Below, piece by piece: positions 16,856 to 26,402 of a DNA stretch of 37,669 nucleotides. Within the stretch, counting starts at the first letter, position 1, and every line of letters starts with the position of its first letter. The notes under the pieces are model-generated. The model did no database searches and was not told the DNA's origin. It worked only from the letters and a program-made list of their open reading frames with translations. The DNA is taken from positions 1 to 37,669 of the forward strand of contig CALAZW010000041.1 in assembly GCA_937926545.1 (NCBI GenBank), given 5' to 3'. Origin of the DNA: an uncultured Helcococcus sp. (lineage in GTDB: Bacteria; Bacillota; Clostridia; Tissierellales; Peptoniphilaceae). The translations under genes and the position numbers were made by a program.

Positions 16856-18697
16856 ATGAATTACTTTTACAGAGACAGAGATCTATTAGAGAAAAGGTAT
16901 GGAAAGAAGAAGGATAGATTATTTGAATTTTTAGGCTCAAATTTAATAGATGGAGCCTATGAGTTTAATCTATATGCACCAGAGGCCAGCCAGGTATTTT
17001 TATTAGGAGACTTCAATGGTTGGAATAAGGACTATCCCATGAAAAAAGATGAAAAAACGGGGATATGGCATATAGTTGTTGAAGAAGTAAAAGTAGAAGA
17101 TAACTATAAATATTTAATTATTGGTAAAGACAAAAAACAAGTATATAAATCAGATCCTTTTGCCAACTTGTTTGAAGAAAATTCCTTTCACTCATCCAAA
17201 TATTATGAATCTTCATATGAGTGGGAGGATGGCAAATGGATGGAAAAAAGACAAAAGAATAGTGTATTAGAAAGTCCCATGGCTATCTATGAAGTGAACT
17301 TGTCATCTTGGAAAAGGAAGGATGACGGAGCTTACTATAGTTATGAGATGTATGCGGATGAATTGGTTAGATATCTTTTGCATATGAAGTACAATTATGT
17401 TGAATTTATGCCGCTTACAGAGTACCCCTATGATGGTTCATGGGGCTACCAGGTAAGTGGTTATTTTGCAAGTAGCAAGAGATTTGGGAATCCAGACCAA
17501 TTAAAGTATTTGATTGATAAATTACATAGAAATAATATAGGAGTCATTATGGACTGGTCTGGGTCCCATTTTTGCGTTGATGAATTTTCCCTTAGCAAAT
17601 TTGATGGCAGTCATATATTTGAAAGCCCAGATCCTTATTTGGCTACTAGTCCTTGGGGAAGTTTTTATTTTAATTACAAAAGTGATTTTGTTAAAGATTT
17701 TTTAACTTCATCCATAAATTATTGGATTGAAGAATTTCATATTGATGGTTTTAGAATTGATGCTGTATCGTCTATGATTTACCTGGAATATGGGGGTAGA
17801 AAAATAGATGATAAATCACAGGTATATGATTGTGACGCCATAGCCTTTATAGAGAGGATAAATAGGCTAATGGATGAAAAAAATGTATTTTCCATAGCGG
17901 AAGATTCTGGCAAAACCAAGGGGCTTACAGATAGTTCCAGCTATAATTTCGACCTGAGGTGGAATATGGGCTGGATGAATGAAAGTCTTAACTTTTTTCA
18001 AAAGGACTATAAAGATAGGAAAAAAGGACAGGGTAAACTTTTAGAAGTTTTCACATATTTTTTTGAAGATCAGTTTATCCTACCCATTAGCCATGATGAG
18101 CTAGTCCACCTAAAGAAATCTTTACTGGATAAAATGCCTGGAAGCTATGAAGAAAAGTTTGATAATTACAGGCTGTTTTTAGCCTATATGTATGCTTTTC
18201 CAGGTAAAAAACTAATCTTTATGGGAAGTGAGTTGGCTACTTTTGACGAATGGGACAATAATGATAGTTTGGCCTGGAATATACTTGATTATGACAAGCA
18301 TAGACTGGCAAAAGATTACAACAGAAAATTAAATGCTCTTTATACTGGTCATAAGGCCCTCTACCAAAGGGATAGATCCTGGGATGGATTGGAGCTTTTA
18401 GACCATAATAATTATGAGGACAACATCTTAATTTTCGAAAGAATTAGTGAGGATGAGAGAATAATTTGTGTTTTTAATTTTTCCAAGAACCTGGTAGTAA
18501 ATAAAAGAATAGGGGTCAAGGATAAGGGAATATATACTATTCTTTTAAACTCCAGCCATAGAAGGTATGGGGGGACAATTAAGAGAAACACTTATTTCTA
18601 TTCAAAGGATATAGGAGCCCACGGCAGAGACCAATCAATAGAGCTGGACTTGGAAGGCCTACAAGCCCTATATATTAGATTAAACACAAGATTGTAG
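16856..18697 (+). CDS. glgB: 1,4-alpha-glucan branching enzyme
   Basis: Cuts alpha-1,4 glucan chains and reattaches them by alpha-1,6 bonds. The 613-residue protein has an N-terminal CBM48/E-set domain (FLLGDFNGWNKDYPM, 48-62) and a GH13 barrel. Catalytic residues are in place: nucleophile Asp302 in DGFRIDAV, acid Glu349 in SIAEDSG, and Asp414 in LPISHDELVH. The branching-enzyme signatures NFDLRWNMGWM and FPGKKLIFMGSEL are clear. The loop before the first catalytic strand is unusual: MDWSGSHF where most GlgB have DWVPAHF, with the His kept. It starts two bases after ppaC and is followed by glgC with nine intervening bases. Confidence 0.96.
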   Translation: MNYFYRDRDLLEKRYGKKKDRLFEFLGSNLIDGAYEFNLYAPEASQVFLLGDFNGWNKDYPMKKDEKTGIWHIVVEEVKVEDNYKYLIIGKDKKQVYKSDPFANLFEENSFHSSKYYESSYEWEDGKWMEKRQKNSVLESPMAIYEVNLSSWKRKDDGAYYSYEMYADELVRYLLHMKYNYVEFMPLTEYPYDGSWGYQVSGYFASSKRFGNPDQLKYLIDKLHRNNIGVIMDWSGSHFCVDEFSLSKFDGSHIFESPDPYLATSPWGSFYFNYKSDFVKDFLTSSINYWIEEFHIDGFRIDAVSSMIYLEYGGRKIDDKSQVYDCDAIAFIERINRLMDEKNVFSIAEDSGKTKGLTDSSSYNFDLRWNMGWMNESLNFFQKDYKDRKKGQGKLLEVFTYFFEDQFILPISHDELVHLKKSLLDKMPGSYEEKFDNYRLFLAYMYAFPGKKLIFMGSELATFDEWDNNDSLAWNILDYDKHRLAKDYNRKLNALYTGHKALYQRDRSWDGLELLDHNNYEDNILIFERISEDERIICVFNFSKNLVVNKRIGVKDKGIYTILLNSSHRRYGGTIKRNTYFYSKDIGAHGRDQSIELDLEGLQALYIRLNTRL

Positions 18698-18706
18698 GAG
18701 GAGAAT

Positions 18707-19849
18707 ATGTCAGCACATAAAACAGAAATGGTAGCCATGTTATTGGCTGGTGGACAGGGAAGTAGATTAAAGGCCCTAACTAAAAATACTGCCAAGCCAG
18801 CTGTTCCATTTGGAGGAAAATATAAGATAATTGATTTTGGCTTGAGTAATGCAGCCAATTCAGGAATAGATAATATTGGTATCTTAACCCAATATAAGCC
18901 TTTTTACCTGAATGAACACATAGGTCTAGGTGGAGCCTGGGACTATGATAGAAATACAGGAGGCTTAAAGCTTTTGTCTCCTTACTATACAGAAGATGGT
19001 GGAAGATGGTATAAGGGAACGGCCAATGCTATTTATGAAAATATAGATTACTTAGATAGCATAGATCCTGAATATGTACTTATTTTATCAGGAGATCATA
19101 TCTACAAGATGGACTATAGAAAGATGCTTGATGTCCATAAGAAAAATGAAGCAGATGTAACCATAGCTGTTATGGAAGTGCCTTGGGATGAGGCATCTAG
19201 ATTTGGAATCATGAATGCGGACCAGGACGGTTCCATAACTGAATTTGAAGAAAAACCTGAAAACCCAAAAAGTAATTTAGCATCCATGGGAATCTATATT
19301 TTTGATTGGCATATTTTAAGAGAGGCTCTTATAGAGGACTATGCTGACGAAAACTCAGACTATGATTTTGGTAAAAATATAATACCTAAATTATTGGCAG
19401 ATGAAAGACCTATGTATGTATATAGATTTGAAGGCTATTGGAAGGACGTTGGAACGGTTAAAAGTTATTGGGAAGCCAATTTGGACCTGATAGACCCTCA
19501 TAACACCTTAAATATTTATGATAACTCCTGGCGTATATCTACAGCTTCTAAAAACTTGGCACCGCATTTTATAACAGAAACTGCCCTAGTATCAAATTCT
19601 CTAATAAATGAGGCTTGTATAGTAGAGGGCAATGTTTCAAACTCGGTTTTATTTGACCAAGTTATAGTGGAAGAAGGGGCCTTGGTAAAGGATTCAGTTA
19701 TACTTTCTGGATCTGTTATACAAAAAGGAGCCAAGGTTTATAATGCAGTTGTGGCTGAAAATCAGATTGTAGAAGCAGCTACTACCATCGGTGTAGAAGA
19801 TGGAAAGAAAGTATATTTGGTTTCAGACTTTGGAATAGAAGAGGAGTAG
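18707..19849 (+). CDS. glgC: glucose-1-phosphate adenylyltransferase, catalytic subunit
   Basis: Makes ADP-glucose plus PPi from glucose-1-phosphate and ATP, the committed step of glycogen synthesis. The 380-residue protein has the nucleotide-binding MLLAGGQGSRLKALTK (about 12-27), KPAVPFGGKY, WYKGTANAIYEN, the catalytic-Asp motif LSGDHIYKMDY, FEEKPENPKSN and GYWKDVGTVKSYW, then a left-handed beta-helix C terminus with hexapeptide-like turns. All catalytic elements are intact. An AGGAGGA ribosome site precedes the ATG. It is paired with GlgD directly downstream, the usual Bacillota heterotetramer arrangement. Confidence 0.97.
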   Translation: MSAHKTEMVAMLLAGGQGSRLKALTKNTAKPAVPFGGKYKIIDFGLSNAANSGIDNIGILTQYKPFYLNEHIGLGGAWDYDRNTGGLKLLSPYYTEDGGRWYKGTANAIYENIDYLDSIDPEYVLILSGDHIYKMDYRKMLDVHKKNEADVTIAVMEVPWDEASRFGIMNADQDGSITEFEEKPENPKSNLASMGIYIFDWHILREALIEDYADENSDYDFGKNIIPKLLADERPMYVYRFEGYWKDVGTVKSYWEANLDLIDPHNTLNIYDNSWRISTASKNLAPHFITETALVSNSLINEACIVEGNVSNSVLFDQVIVEEGALVKDSVILSGSVIQKGAKVYNAVVAENQIVEAATTIGVEDGKKVYLVSDFGIEEE

Positions 19850-19855
19850 GAAGAT

Positions 19856-20974
19856 ATGAAAAATTGTATAGGCTTAATAAATAGTGGGGACAGTAAGAAT
19901 AACTATGGATCACTATGTGATAAAAGACCTGACTATATGCTTCCCTTTGGAGGCAGATATAGAATAGTAGACTTTACCCTTTCAAATATAGCCCAACACG
20001 GCATACAAAAAGTGGTTTTATATGGGGGAAGAAATATTAGATCAACCCTTGACCATGTGGGAAATGGTAAGTCTTGGGGACTTAATAGAAGAAGAGATGG
20101 ACTGATGATAAATCCACCATCCTATGGCAAGGATAACTCCATATCTAATATGAAGACCTACTATAAATCCCTTCCTTTCTTTGAAGATACGGATTTGGAA
20201 CACATTTATGCATCCAATCCCATGTTTATTTCAAGAATAGATATTTCCAAAGCCTACAAGGAATATTTGGAAAATGACTATGATGTTCTTTTACTTTACA
20301 GAAAACAAGAAGACAATATGGGCCAGTATTTAAATGCACAAAAAATAATTTTAGATGAAAATGGAAACTTAGAAAATATTGGACTACACCTGGGAACAGA
20401 AAATGTCTTTAATATGTTTATAGAAAATCTCTTTATTAAAAAAGAAGTATTTATAAGATTGGTTAAGGAATCTATGGAAAGGGGGAATGCCATAACCTTA
20501 ACTCAGGCCATAGTAAATAATAAGAGCAAATTAAATATTGGTCTTTTAGAAGTTAGTAGACATGTGGAAATGATAAGGGATCTAAACTCCTACTACCACG
20601 CTAATATGAATCTATTAAATCACGGAATCTATATAGACCTATTATATGATGGAGAGGGAATTTTAACCAAGGCCAAGGACGAACCTTCAACCCTTTATAG
20701 GGATGGATGTAGGGTTTCTAATTCAATATTAGCCAATGGATGTATTATTGAAGGTCAAGTTGATAACTCTATTATCTTTAGAGGGGTAGAAATTGGTAAA
20801 AATGCCATTGTAAAGAATTCAATTATCATGCAAAAGGGAGTAGTTGAAGACGGTGCTATAGTAATAAATAGTATAGTCGACAAGAATGGAGAAATAAGGG
20901 AAAATGTTTTTGTCCAAGGGGCATATAACAATCCATATGTAGTTGAAAAATATCAAGTTATAGAAAGAGGTTAA
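19856..20974 (+). CDS. glgD: GlgD, non-catalytic subunit of ADP-glucose pyrophosphorylase
   Basis: This 372-residue GlgC paralogue keeps the fold (MLPFGGRYRIVDFTLSNIAQHGI near 24-46, and the C-terminal beta-helix with repeated hydrophobic-x-x-x-x turns). It lacks the nucleotide loop: the position of GGQGSRL reads NSGDSKNNYGSL, and the LSGDH catalytic motif is replaced by YASNPMFIS. That is the normal condition of GlgD, which modulates GlgC in Bacillota. It starts six bases after glgC and ends one base before the glgA ATG, so translation is probably coupled. Confidence 0.94.
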   Translation: MKNCIGLINSGDSKNNYGSLCDKRPDYMLPFGGRYRIVDFTLSNIAQHGIQKVVLYGGRNIRSTLDHVGNGKSWGLNRRRDGLMINPPSYGKDNSISNMKTYYKSLPFFEDTDLEHIYASNPMFISRIDISKAYKEYLENDYDVLLLYRKQEDNMGQYLNAQKIILDENGNLENIGLHLGTENVFNMFIENLFIKKEVFIRLVKESMERGNAITLTQAIVNNKSKLNIGLLEVSRHVEMIRDLNSYYHANMNLLNHGIYIDLLYDGEGILTKAKDEPSTLYRDGCRVSNSILANGCIIEGQVDNSIIFRGVEIGKNAIVKNSIIMQKGVVEDGAIVINSIVDKNGEIRENVFVQGAYNNPYVVEKYQVIERG

Positions 20975-20975
20975 G

Positions 20976-22403
20976 ATGAAGGTTTTATACGTAGCAAGTG
21001 AATCAGACCCTTTTATAAAGACAGGTGGTTTGGCAGATGTGGCTGCCTCTCTGCCTAAGGCTTTAAAACAGCAAGGAGTGGACATTAAGGTAGTTATACC
21101 CCTGTACTCTAAGATAAAGGACAAGTACCTTGATCAACTTATAAAAACCCATGAATTTTGGGTTGATTTGGATTGGAAACACCAATATGCCGGAGTCTAT
21201 GAAATGGACTATGAAGGAGTTACCTACTATTTTATAGACAATGAACAATATTTTAGAAGAAAGAGTATCTATGGAGAATTTGATGATGCTGAAAGATTTA
21301 TTTATTTTTCAAAAGCAGCAGTTCTACTTCCTAAACAAATAAAATTCAAGCCAGATGTAATCCATTCAAATGACTGGCACACAGGACTAGTAAGCGCCTA
21401 TGTAAATGAATTTAAAAAGGGAGATGACTTTTATAAGGATATAAAAACTCTCTATACAATTCATAACCTAAAATACCAGGGAATATTTGATCCGGCAGTA
21501 TTTTCAATGACGGGTTTACCAGGATATTTAATGAATCCAGATGATTTGGAATTCAATCAGGCCATAAACTTTATGAAGGGTGGAATAGTCCAATCAAACA
21601 AGTTTAACACTGTTTCAAATACCTATTCAGAAGAAATTAGATATCCATTTTTTGGAGAGGGTTTGGAAGGCGTTATTAACTATCATTCAAATAAATTATC
21701 AGGCATAGTAAATGGAATAGACTATGATGTTTGGGATCCAGAAAAAGACGATCATCTTTTTGAAAACTTTGGTATTGAAACCTTTAAAAAAAGGGTAGTA
21801 AATAAGAGCAAGTTACAAGAAAAATATGGTCTTCCAATAAGGGAAGATGTGATGATGATATCCATGGTCAGTAGATTGACATCTATGAAGGGACTGGAAC
21901 TGGTTAGATATATTATGGATGAGCTCTTAGAAGAGGATATACAGCTGGTAATCCTAGGAACAGGAGACAAGGAATATGAGCAAATGTTTAAGTACTTTGA
22001 AAGCAAGTACCCTGAAAAAGTAGCAGCTAGAATATATTTTGATTCAGATGAATCCCATATGATCTATGGGGCCAGCGACTTATTTTTGATGCCATCAGTG
22101 GCAGAACCATGTGGAATATCCCAATTGATAGCCATGCGCTATGGGGCTCTTCCTCTAGTAAGAGAGACAGGAGGCCTAAAGGATACGGTACTTCCTTATA
22201 ATAAATATACCAAGGAAGGTACAGGCTTTAGCTTTGCCAATATTAATGCCCATGAACTATTGTTTAAGATTAAGGATGCCATAGATTTATACTATGAAAA
22301 TAGAAGCGACTTTGATCAACTAATAGTAAATGCCATGGAATCTAAAAATGACTGGGAAAAATCATCTAAGGCCTATATAGACTTATACAGGAGTATGATT
22401 TAA
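20976..22403 (+). CDS. glgA: glycogen synthase (ADP-glucose)
   Basis: GT5 glycosyltransferase adding glucose from ADP-glucose to the non-reducing end of an alpha-1,4 chain. The 475-residue protein has the N-terminal IKTGGLADV with Lys15, HSNDWHTGL, the SRLTSMKG loop with Arg300 and Lys305, and SVAEPCGISQLIAMRYG with Glu377. These match the well-studied bacterial enzyme in both identity and numbering, so it should be active. It follows glgD by one base, with the ribosome site (AGAGG) in the end of glgD. The next gene starts four bases after its stop. Confidence 0.97.
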   Translation: MKVLYVASESDPFIKTGGLADVAASLPKALKQQGVDIKVVIPLYSKIKDKYLDQLIKTHEFWVDLDWKHQYAGVYEMDYEGVTYYFIDNEQYFRRKSIYGEFDDAERFIYFSKAAVLLPKQIKFKPDVIHSNDWHTGLVSAYVNEFKKGDDFYKDIKTLYTIHNLKYQGIFDPAVFSMTGLPGYLMNPDDLEFNQAINFMKGGIVQSNKFNTVSNTYSEEIRYPFFGEGLEGVINYHSNKLSGIVNGIDYDVWDPEKDDHLFENFGIETFKKRVVNKSKLQEKYGLPIREDVMMISMVSRLTSMKGLELVRYIMDELLEEDIQLVILGTGDKEYEQMFKYFESKYPEKVAARIYFDSDESHMIYGASDLFLMPSVAEPCGISQLIAMRYGALPLVRETGGLKDTVLPYNKYTKEGTGFSFANINAHELLFKIKDAIDLYYENRSDFDQLIVNAMESKNDWEKSSKAYIDLYRSMI

Positions 22404-22407
22404 AAGA

Positions 22408-24552
22408 ATGATGGATAAATTAGAGGAAAAATTAAGAGATAATCTTTATCAGCTATATGCTAAAGATATGGAAAATGCAAGAGATTGGGAGATTTATAAA
22501 TCCCTATCTCTTGCTCTTAAATTAAGGATAGGAAAGAATTGGAATAAAAGTTTAACTGGTGGTAGAAATGAGAAAAGAACCTATTTACTATCCTTTGAGT
22601 ATTCTCTGGGGAATAATTTGAAAAAAAACATGATAAACCTGGGAGAATATGAACATGTAAAAAATATAATGCAGCTAAATAAAAGGTCTTTTGAGGGGAT
22701 TTTAGACCAGGATAAGGATATGGAACTGGGCTATGGAGACCTGGGCTACCTAACTAATAAGCTTATAGAAGATGCTGCAGACAGGGGAGAGAATATATAT
22801 TCTTATGGTCTTAGATATAGAAAGGGCATGTTAAAACAGGTTATTGTAGAGGGACAACAGGTTGAAAAGCCTGATGACTGGGCAGGCTACAAGAATCCTT
22901 GGGAGCATGAAAAGGGTTTTTCCCACCTGGTTGAGGGAAGGGAAATAAGCCTGAGGGCTGTACCCTATGATGTACCTATAGTGGGCTATGAAAATGATCA
23001 TGTTAATAGTTTAAGGCTATGGAAAAGTGAATCTTTGGCTGATATGGACTTTCAAAACTTTGGCCAAGGAAATATATTAAAATCCTATGAAAATATTAAT
23101 AGGGCCAATGCTATAGTGGAATTTTTGTACCCTCAAGATTCAAATTATCAAGGTCAAAGACTTAGATATGCCCAGGAATATTTTTTTGCCAGTGCTTCAA
23201 TCCAAGACATATTTAAAAAACATAAAAAATATAGCACAGATAACAATCTGGCCCATATGGATCAATATATGGATATAAGTCTGATGGGAATTCACCCCAT
23301 AATAGCCATAGTCATATTTGTTGATATTCTGATGAAGAAGCATCAGTTTAAACTGGAAGAGGCCCTGGATTTAAGTAGAAAAGTATTTACCTTTATAAAT
23401 GTATCAGTATCACCAGAGTCTTTTGAAAAATGGTCTCTAGACCTTATAGAGGACGTTAGCCCTCAGATTATGGATACCATTTATAAAATGGACAAGTGTC
23501 AGGGGAAAACAGAATTCAAGCTTATAGAAAACAATGATTTAAATTTATTTAATTTAGCAATATGTTATTCAAGAGAGATATATCTTTTATCCAAGGAACA
23601 CTATGAACTTTTTAAGACAGTTGTGGGTAGGGATAACTTTATAAAATTAGAAGACAAGATTCATATAATGGAGCTTAAAAGAAACAAGAAGAAGTATTTA
23701 AAGGAAAACAACTACCAGCTTTATAAAGCTTTAGAAAATAATAAACTAGAAAGACTTGAAGATATAAAGTTAAACAATAAGATTGCTCTATTAAATAAAT
23801 TAGTAGATGACAGTAATATTAATCCTCACTCCATATTTAATATGAACTTTGGAATTTTTCACGAGTATAATAGGCAGCTTTTAAGTGCTTTAAGTATAGC
23901 TCTTTTGTATTTTGAATTGAAAAATGATTGTAACTTGGATATACCAGAAAGAACCTACTTTTTTGGGGGGAAATCTTATCCAAATTACTATGCGGCTAAG
24001 GAGATTATTAAATTTATAAACGCCCTAGCCTATTTAATAAATAAGGATGTTTTTATCAAGGACAAGATAAAGATAGTTTTTATAGAAAATTACAATGTAT
24101 CCAAGTCCAAGATAATTATTCCAGGAGCAGATATTAGAGAAAACTTAACCATACCATCCATGAAGACCAATTACTTAAATGATAGGGAGTATCTGGCCAA
24201 TGGTGCTGTGGTTTTAAGTTCTAGAAATCACAAGATAACAGATGAATATATTTATGAGTTTGGAAGTAGTTTTGAAAATATAAAAAATAGAAATTATAGG
24301 GCCTATGATTTGATTAATTCAGATCCCTTGATAAAGGACTGTTTTATTTACTTATCCAGGTTAAACTACAGTGACTTTCCCTATGATTTTAATGCAATTA
24401 TAGAGCTTATCTTAAAATACAATGATGGTTTTTTTGTAATAAAGGATCTGAGAAGCCACTATGAGGCCCATAAAAAAATATGCCAGGACTATATGGAAGA
24501 AAGTAAATGGATGGGAATAGTAAATAAATCAATTGGTGATATAAATGAATAA
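22408..24552 (+). CDS. glycogen phosphorylase homologue lacking the PLP lysine (GT35 pseudoenzyme)
   Basis: This 714-residue protein aligns along nearly the whole length of GlgP (about 800 residues). Matching blocks are YSYGLRYRKGMLKQVIVEG (131-149), RAVPYDVPIVGY (183-194), VEFLYPQDSNYQGQRLRYAQ, QEYFFASASIQDI, RTYFFGGKSYPNYYAAKEII and the IVFIENYNVSKSKIIIPGADI block. The active site is gone. GNGGLGR reads GYGDLGY (108-114). The NDTHP asparagine/aspartate are lost around His296. NHT reads NVS (331-333). KRIHEYKRQ reads FGIFHEYNRQ (481-490). The PLP-lysine block GTGNMKFMLNGA reads YLNDREYLANGA, with Glu594 at the lysine. The NGITPRRW region is missing. The frame is intact with normal codon use. 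A role in binding or regulation is inferred; a catalytic one is unlikely. It overlaps pulA by 8 bp. Confidence 0.85.
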   Translation: MMDKLEEKLRDNLYQLYAKDMENARDWEIYKSLSLALKLRIGKNWNKSLTGGRNEKRTYLLSFEYSLGNNLKKNMINLGEYEHVKNIMQLNKRSFEGILDQDKDMELGYGDLGYLTNKLIEDAADRGENIYSYGLRYRKGMLKQVIVEGQQVEKPDDWAGYKNPWEHEKGFSHLVEGREISLRAVPYDVPIVGYENDHVNSLRLWKSESLADMDFQNFGQGNILKSYENINRANAIVEFLYPQDSNYQGQRLRYAQEYFFASASIQDIFKKHKKYSTDNNLAHMDQYMDISLMGIHPIIAIVIFVDILMKKHQFKLEEALDLSRKVFTFINVSVSPESFEKWSLDLIEDVSPQIMDTIYKMDKCQGKTEFKLIENNDLNLFNLAICYSREIYLLSKEHYELFKTVVGRDNFIKLEDKIHIMELKRNKKKYLKENNYQLYKALENNKLERLEDIKLNNKIALLNKLVDDSNINPHSIFNMNFGIFHEYNRQLLSALSIALLYFELKNDCNLDIPERTYFFGGKSYPNYYAAKEIIKFINALAYLINKDVFIKDKIKIVFIENYNVSKSKIIIPGADIRENLTIPSMKTNYLNDREYLANGAVVLSSRNHKITDEYIYEFGSSFENIKNRNYRAYDLINSDPLIKDCFIYLSRLNYSDFPYDFNAIIELILKYNDGFFVIKDLRSHYEAHKKICQDYMEESKWMGIVNKSIGDINE

Positions 24553-26398
24553 TATTGATCAGGTAAAAACAGATAAGACCTTGGGCCTAATCTATACAAA
24601 AGAATATAGTATATTTAGGGTGTGGTCCTACAGTAGAAAGAAGGTAATTCTTTTAATATACGAAGATGATAAGGCGGTTAGAAGGCAGTCCTATCATATG
24701 GTAAAGGACAAGGATGGAGTTTTTGAAATAAAGATAAGAGGAGATATGAAGGGCAAGTATTATACTTATCTTATCGATGATAGGGAGGTTACAGATCCCT
24801 ATAGTCGCTTTGTATCTGTAAATAGCAAGAAATCCTATATAGGGGATTTGGCTACAACCAATCCTGAAGGATTTTTAAGCCATAGAATTCCCAGCTATAA
24901 AAGGGAAGAGGTCATAATTTATGAAGCCCATGTTAAAGACTTCACCTATGACTCTTCCAGTAGGGTGGAGAATAGAGGCCTATTTTTAGGAATGGCTGAA
25001 ACGGGAATTTTAGGTAAGAATTTGGTTACAGGTATGGGCCATATTAGAGAATTAGGTATTACCCATTTACACCTAATGCCAATTATGGATTATATAAGTG
25101 TTGATGAAAGAAAAGATAAGTTTAATAATAAGCTTAACTATAATTGGGGCTATGACCCAGAACTTTACAATGCTGTGGAAGGATCCTATTCTAGCCAGCC
25201 AGAAGTTCCAGAAAATAGGATATATGAATTAAAAAAACTAATAATGACAGCCCATGAAAACAATATAGCAGTAGTATTAGATGTGGTCTATAACCATACC
25301 TATAAGACTAGGGATTCTAATTTCAACATAATTGAACCAAACTATTATTATAGAATGCATGGAGAAGACTTCTCCAATGGATCAGGTTGTGGAAATGAGT
25401 TTGCTTCAGAAAAAAAGATGGCCAGGAAGTTTATTATAGACTCTCTGGTATATTGGGCAGAAGAATACAAGGTGGATGGTTTTAGATTTGATTTGATGGC
25501 TCTTATAGACTTGGAGACAATAGACTTGGCCTTGGATGAATTAAAAAAAATAAATCCAAATATTATAATTTATGGAGAGCCTTGGATGGCCCTGGATAGT
25601 CCCTTGGACTATGATAGGCAGATAAGACCAGGTAAACAAAAAAATAAGGGATTCTCTCTTTTTAACTCCACATATAGGGACTATTTAAAAGGAGATAATG
25701 ATGGTTTTAGTAAGGGTTATCTTCAGGGAGATTTTTCTAAGAAGAAAGAGGTCCAAAATGGTATAATAGGATCAGTGGGATTATTTATGGATACTGATTG
25801 GGCAAGTCCTATAGAGTCTATTAATTATTTTAATGCCCATGATAATTTAATTTTTCAGGATAAGCTGATAAATTCAGGCGTAGCAGTGGAAAGGTTATTA
25901 AAGACCAATAAGATGGCTTTTTCCATCCTACTGACAAGTTTTGGTCTGCCATTTTTCCATGCAGGAAATGAGTTTATGAGATCTAAGTCTATGAATCCAA
26001 ATACCTACAATGCGTCAATAGATATAAATAAAATAAATTGGCAACTAAAATATGAAAACTATGATCTATTTTACTATGTAAAGGAACTCATAAGATTTAG
26101 AAAGAAAAGTAAGCTATTTAACGAGACAAGTAGAGAGACAATAAGAGAGAAGGTCAAGTTTTTAGAAGACCAGGACGATAGTGTAATTGCTTATTTTATA
26201 GAGGATAAGGAAGGTTTATACCTTATTGTTCATAATTTAAAGATGGAAGAAATAAAATTTGGTAAAAATATCATACCAGATAAAAAAGAAACAGAAAAAG
26301 AAATTAGTCTGGTATGGGATGGGGCTATAGTTGATAGAAAAGTGGAAGATTTTCTAATTCCAGCCTATTCAACAAGAATTTTTATTATAAAGGAGTAA
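24545..26398 (+). CDS. pulA: type I pullulanase / alpha-glucan debranching enzyme
   Basis: GH13 enzyme cleaving alpha-1,6 branches of glycogen-like glucans. The 617-residue protein has an N-terminal CBM48-like domain (about 10-110), then the type I pullulanase signature YNWGYDP (199-205), VVLDVVYNHT (243-252), nucleophile Asp316 in VDGFRFDLMALID, acid/base Glu345 in YGEPWMA, and Asp433 in NYFNAHDN. No signal peptide is present, so it works in the cytosol on stored glycogen. It begins inside the end of the phosphorylase-like gene (8-bp overlap), indicating coupled translation. It is the only clearly intact glycogen-degrading enzyme in this operon. Confidence 0.94.
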   Translation: MNNIDQVKTDKTLGLIYTKEYSIFRVWSYSRKKVILLIYEDDKAVRRQSYHMVKDKDGVFEIKIRGDMKGKYYTYLIDDREVTDPYSRFVSVNSKKSYIGDLATTNPEGFLSHRIPSYKREEVIIYEAHVKDFTYDSSSRVENRGLFLGMAETGILGKNLVTGMGHIRELGITHLHLMPIMDYISVDERKDKFNNKLNYNWGYDPELYNAVEGSYSSQPEVPENRIYELKKLIMTAHENNIAVVLDVVYNHTYKTRDSNFNIIEPNYYYRMHGEDFSNGSGCGNEFASEKKMARKFIIDSLVYWAEEYKVDGFRFDLMALIDLETIDLALDELKKINPNIIIYGEPWMALDSPLDYDRQIRPGKQKNKGFSLFNSTYRDYLKGDNDGFSKGYLQGDFSKKKEVQNGIIGSVGLFMDTDWASPIESINYFNAHDNLIFQDKLINSGVAVERLLKTNKMAFSILLTSFGLPFFHAGNEFMRSKSMNPNTYNASIDINKINWQLKYENYDLFYYVKELIRFRKKSKLFNETSRETIREKVKFLEDQDDSVIAYFIEDKEGLYLIVHNLKMEEIKFGKNIIPDKKETEKEISLVWDGAIVDRKVEDFLIPAYSTRIFIIKE

Positions 26399-26402
26399 TG
26401 TT

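Noticed and set aside
22408..24552. Phosphorylase-like gene as a decaying pseudogene.
   Set aside because: One uninterrupted 714-codon frame with normal codon use, coupled to pulA, and with long conserved blocks. This is a changed protein, not a broken gene.
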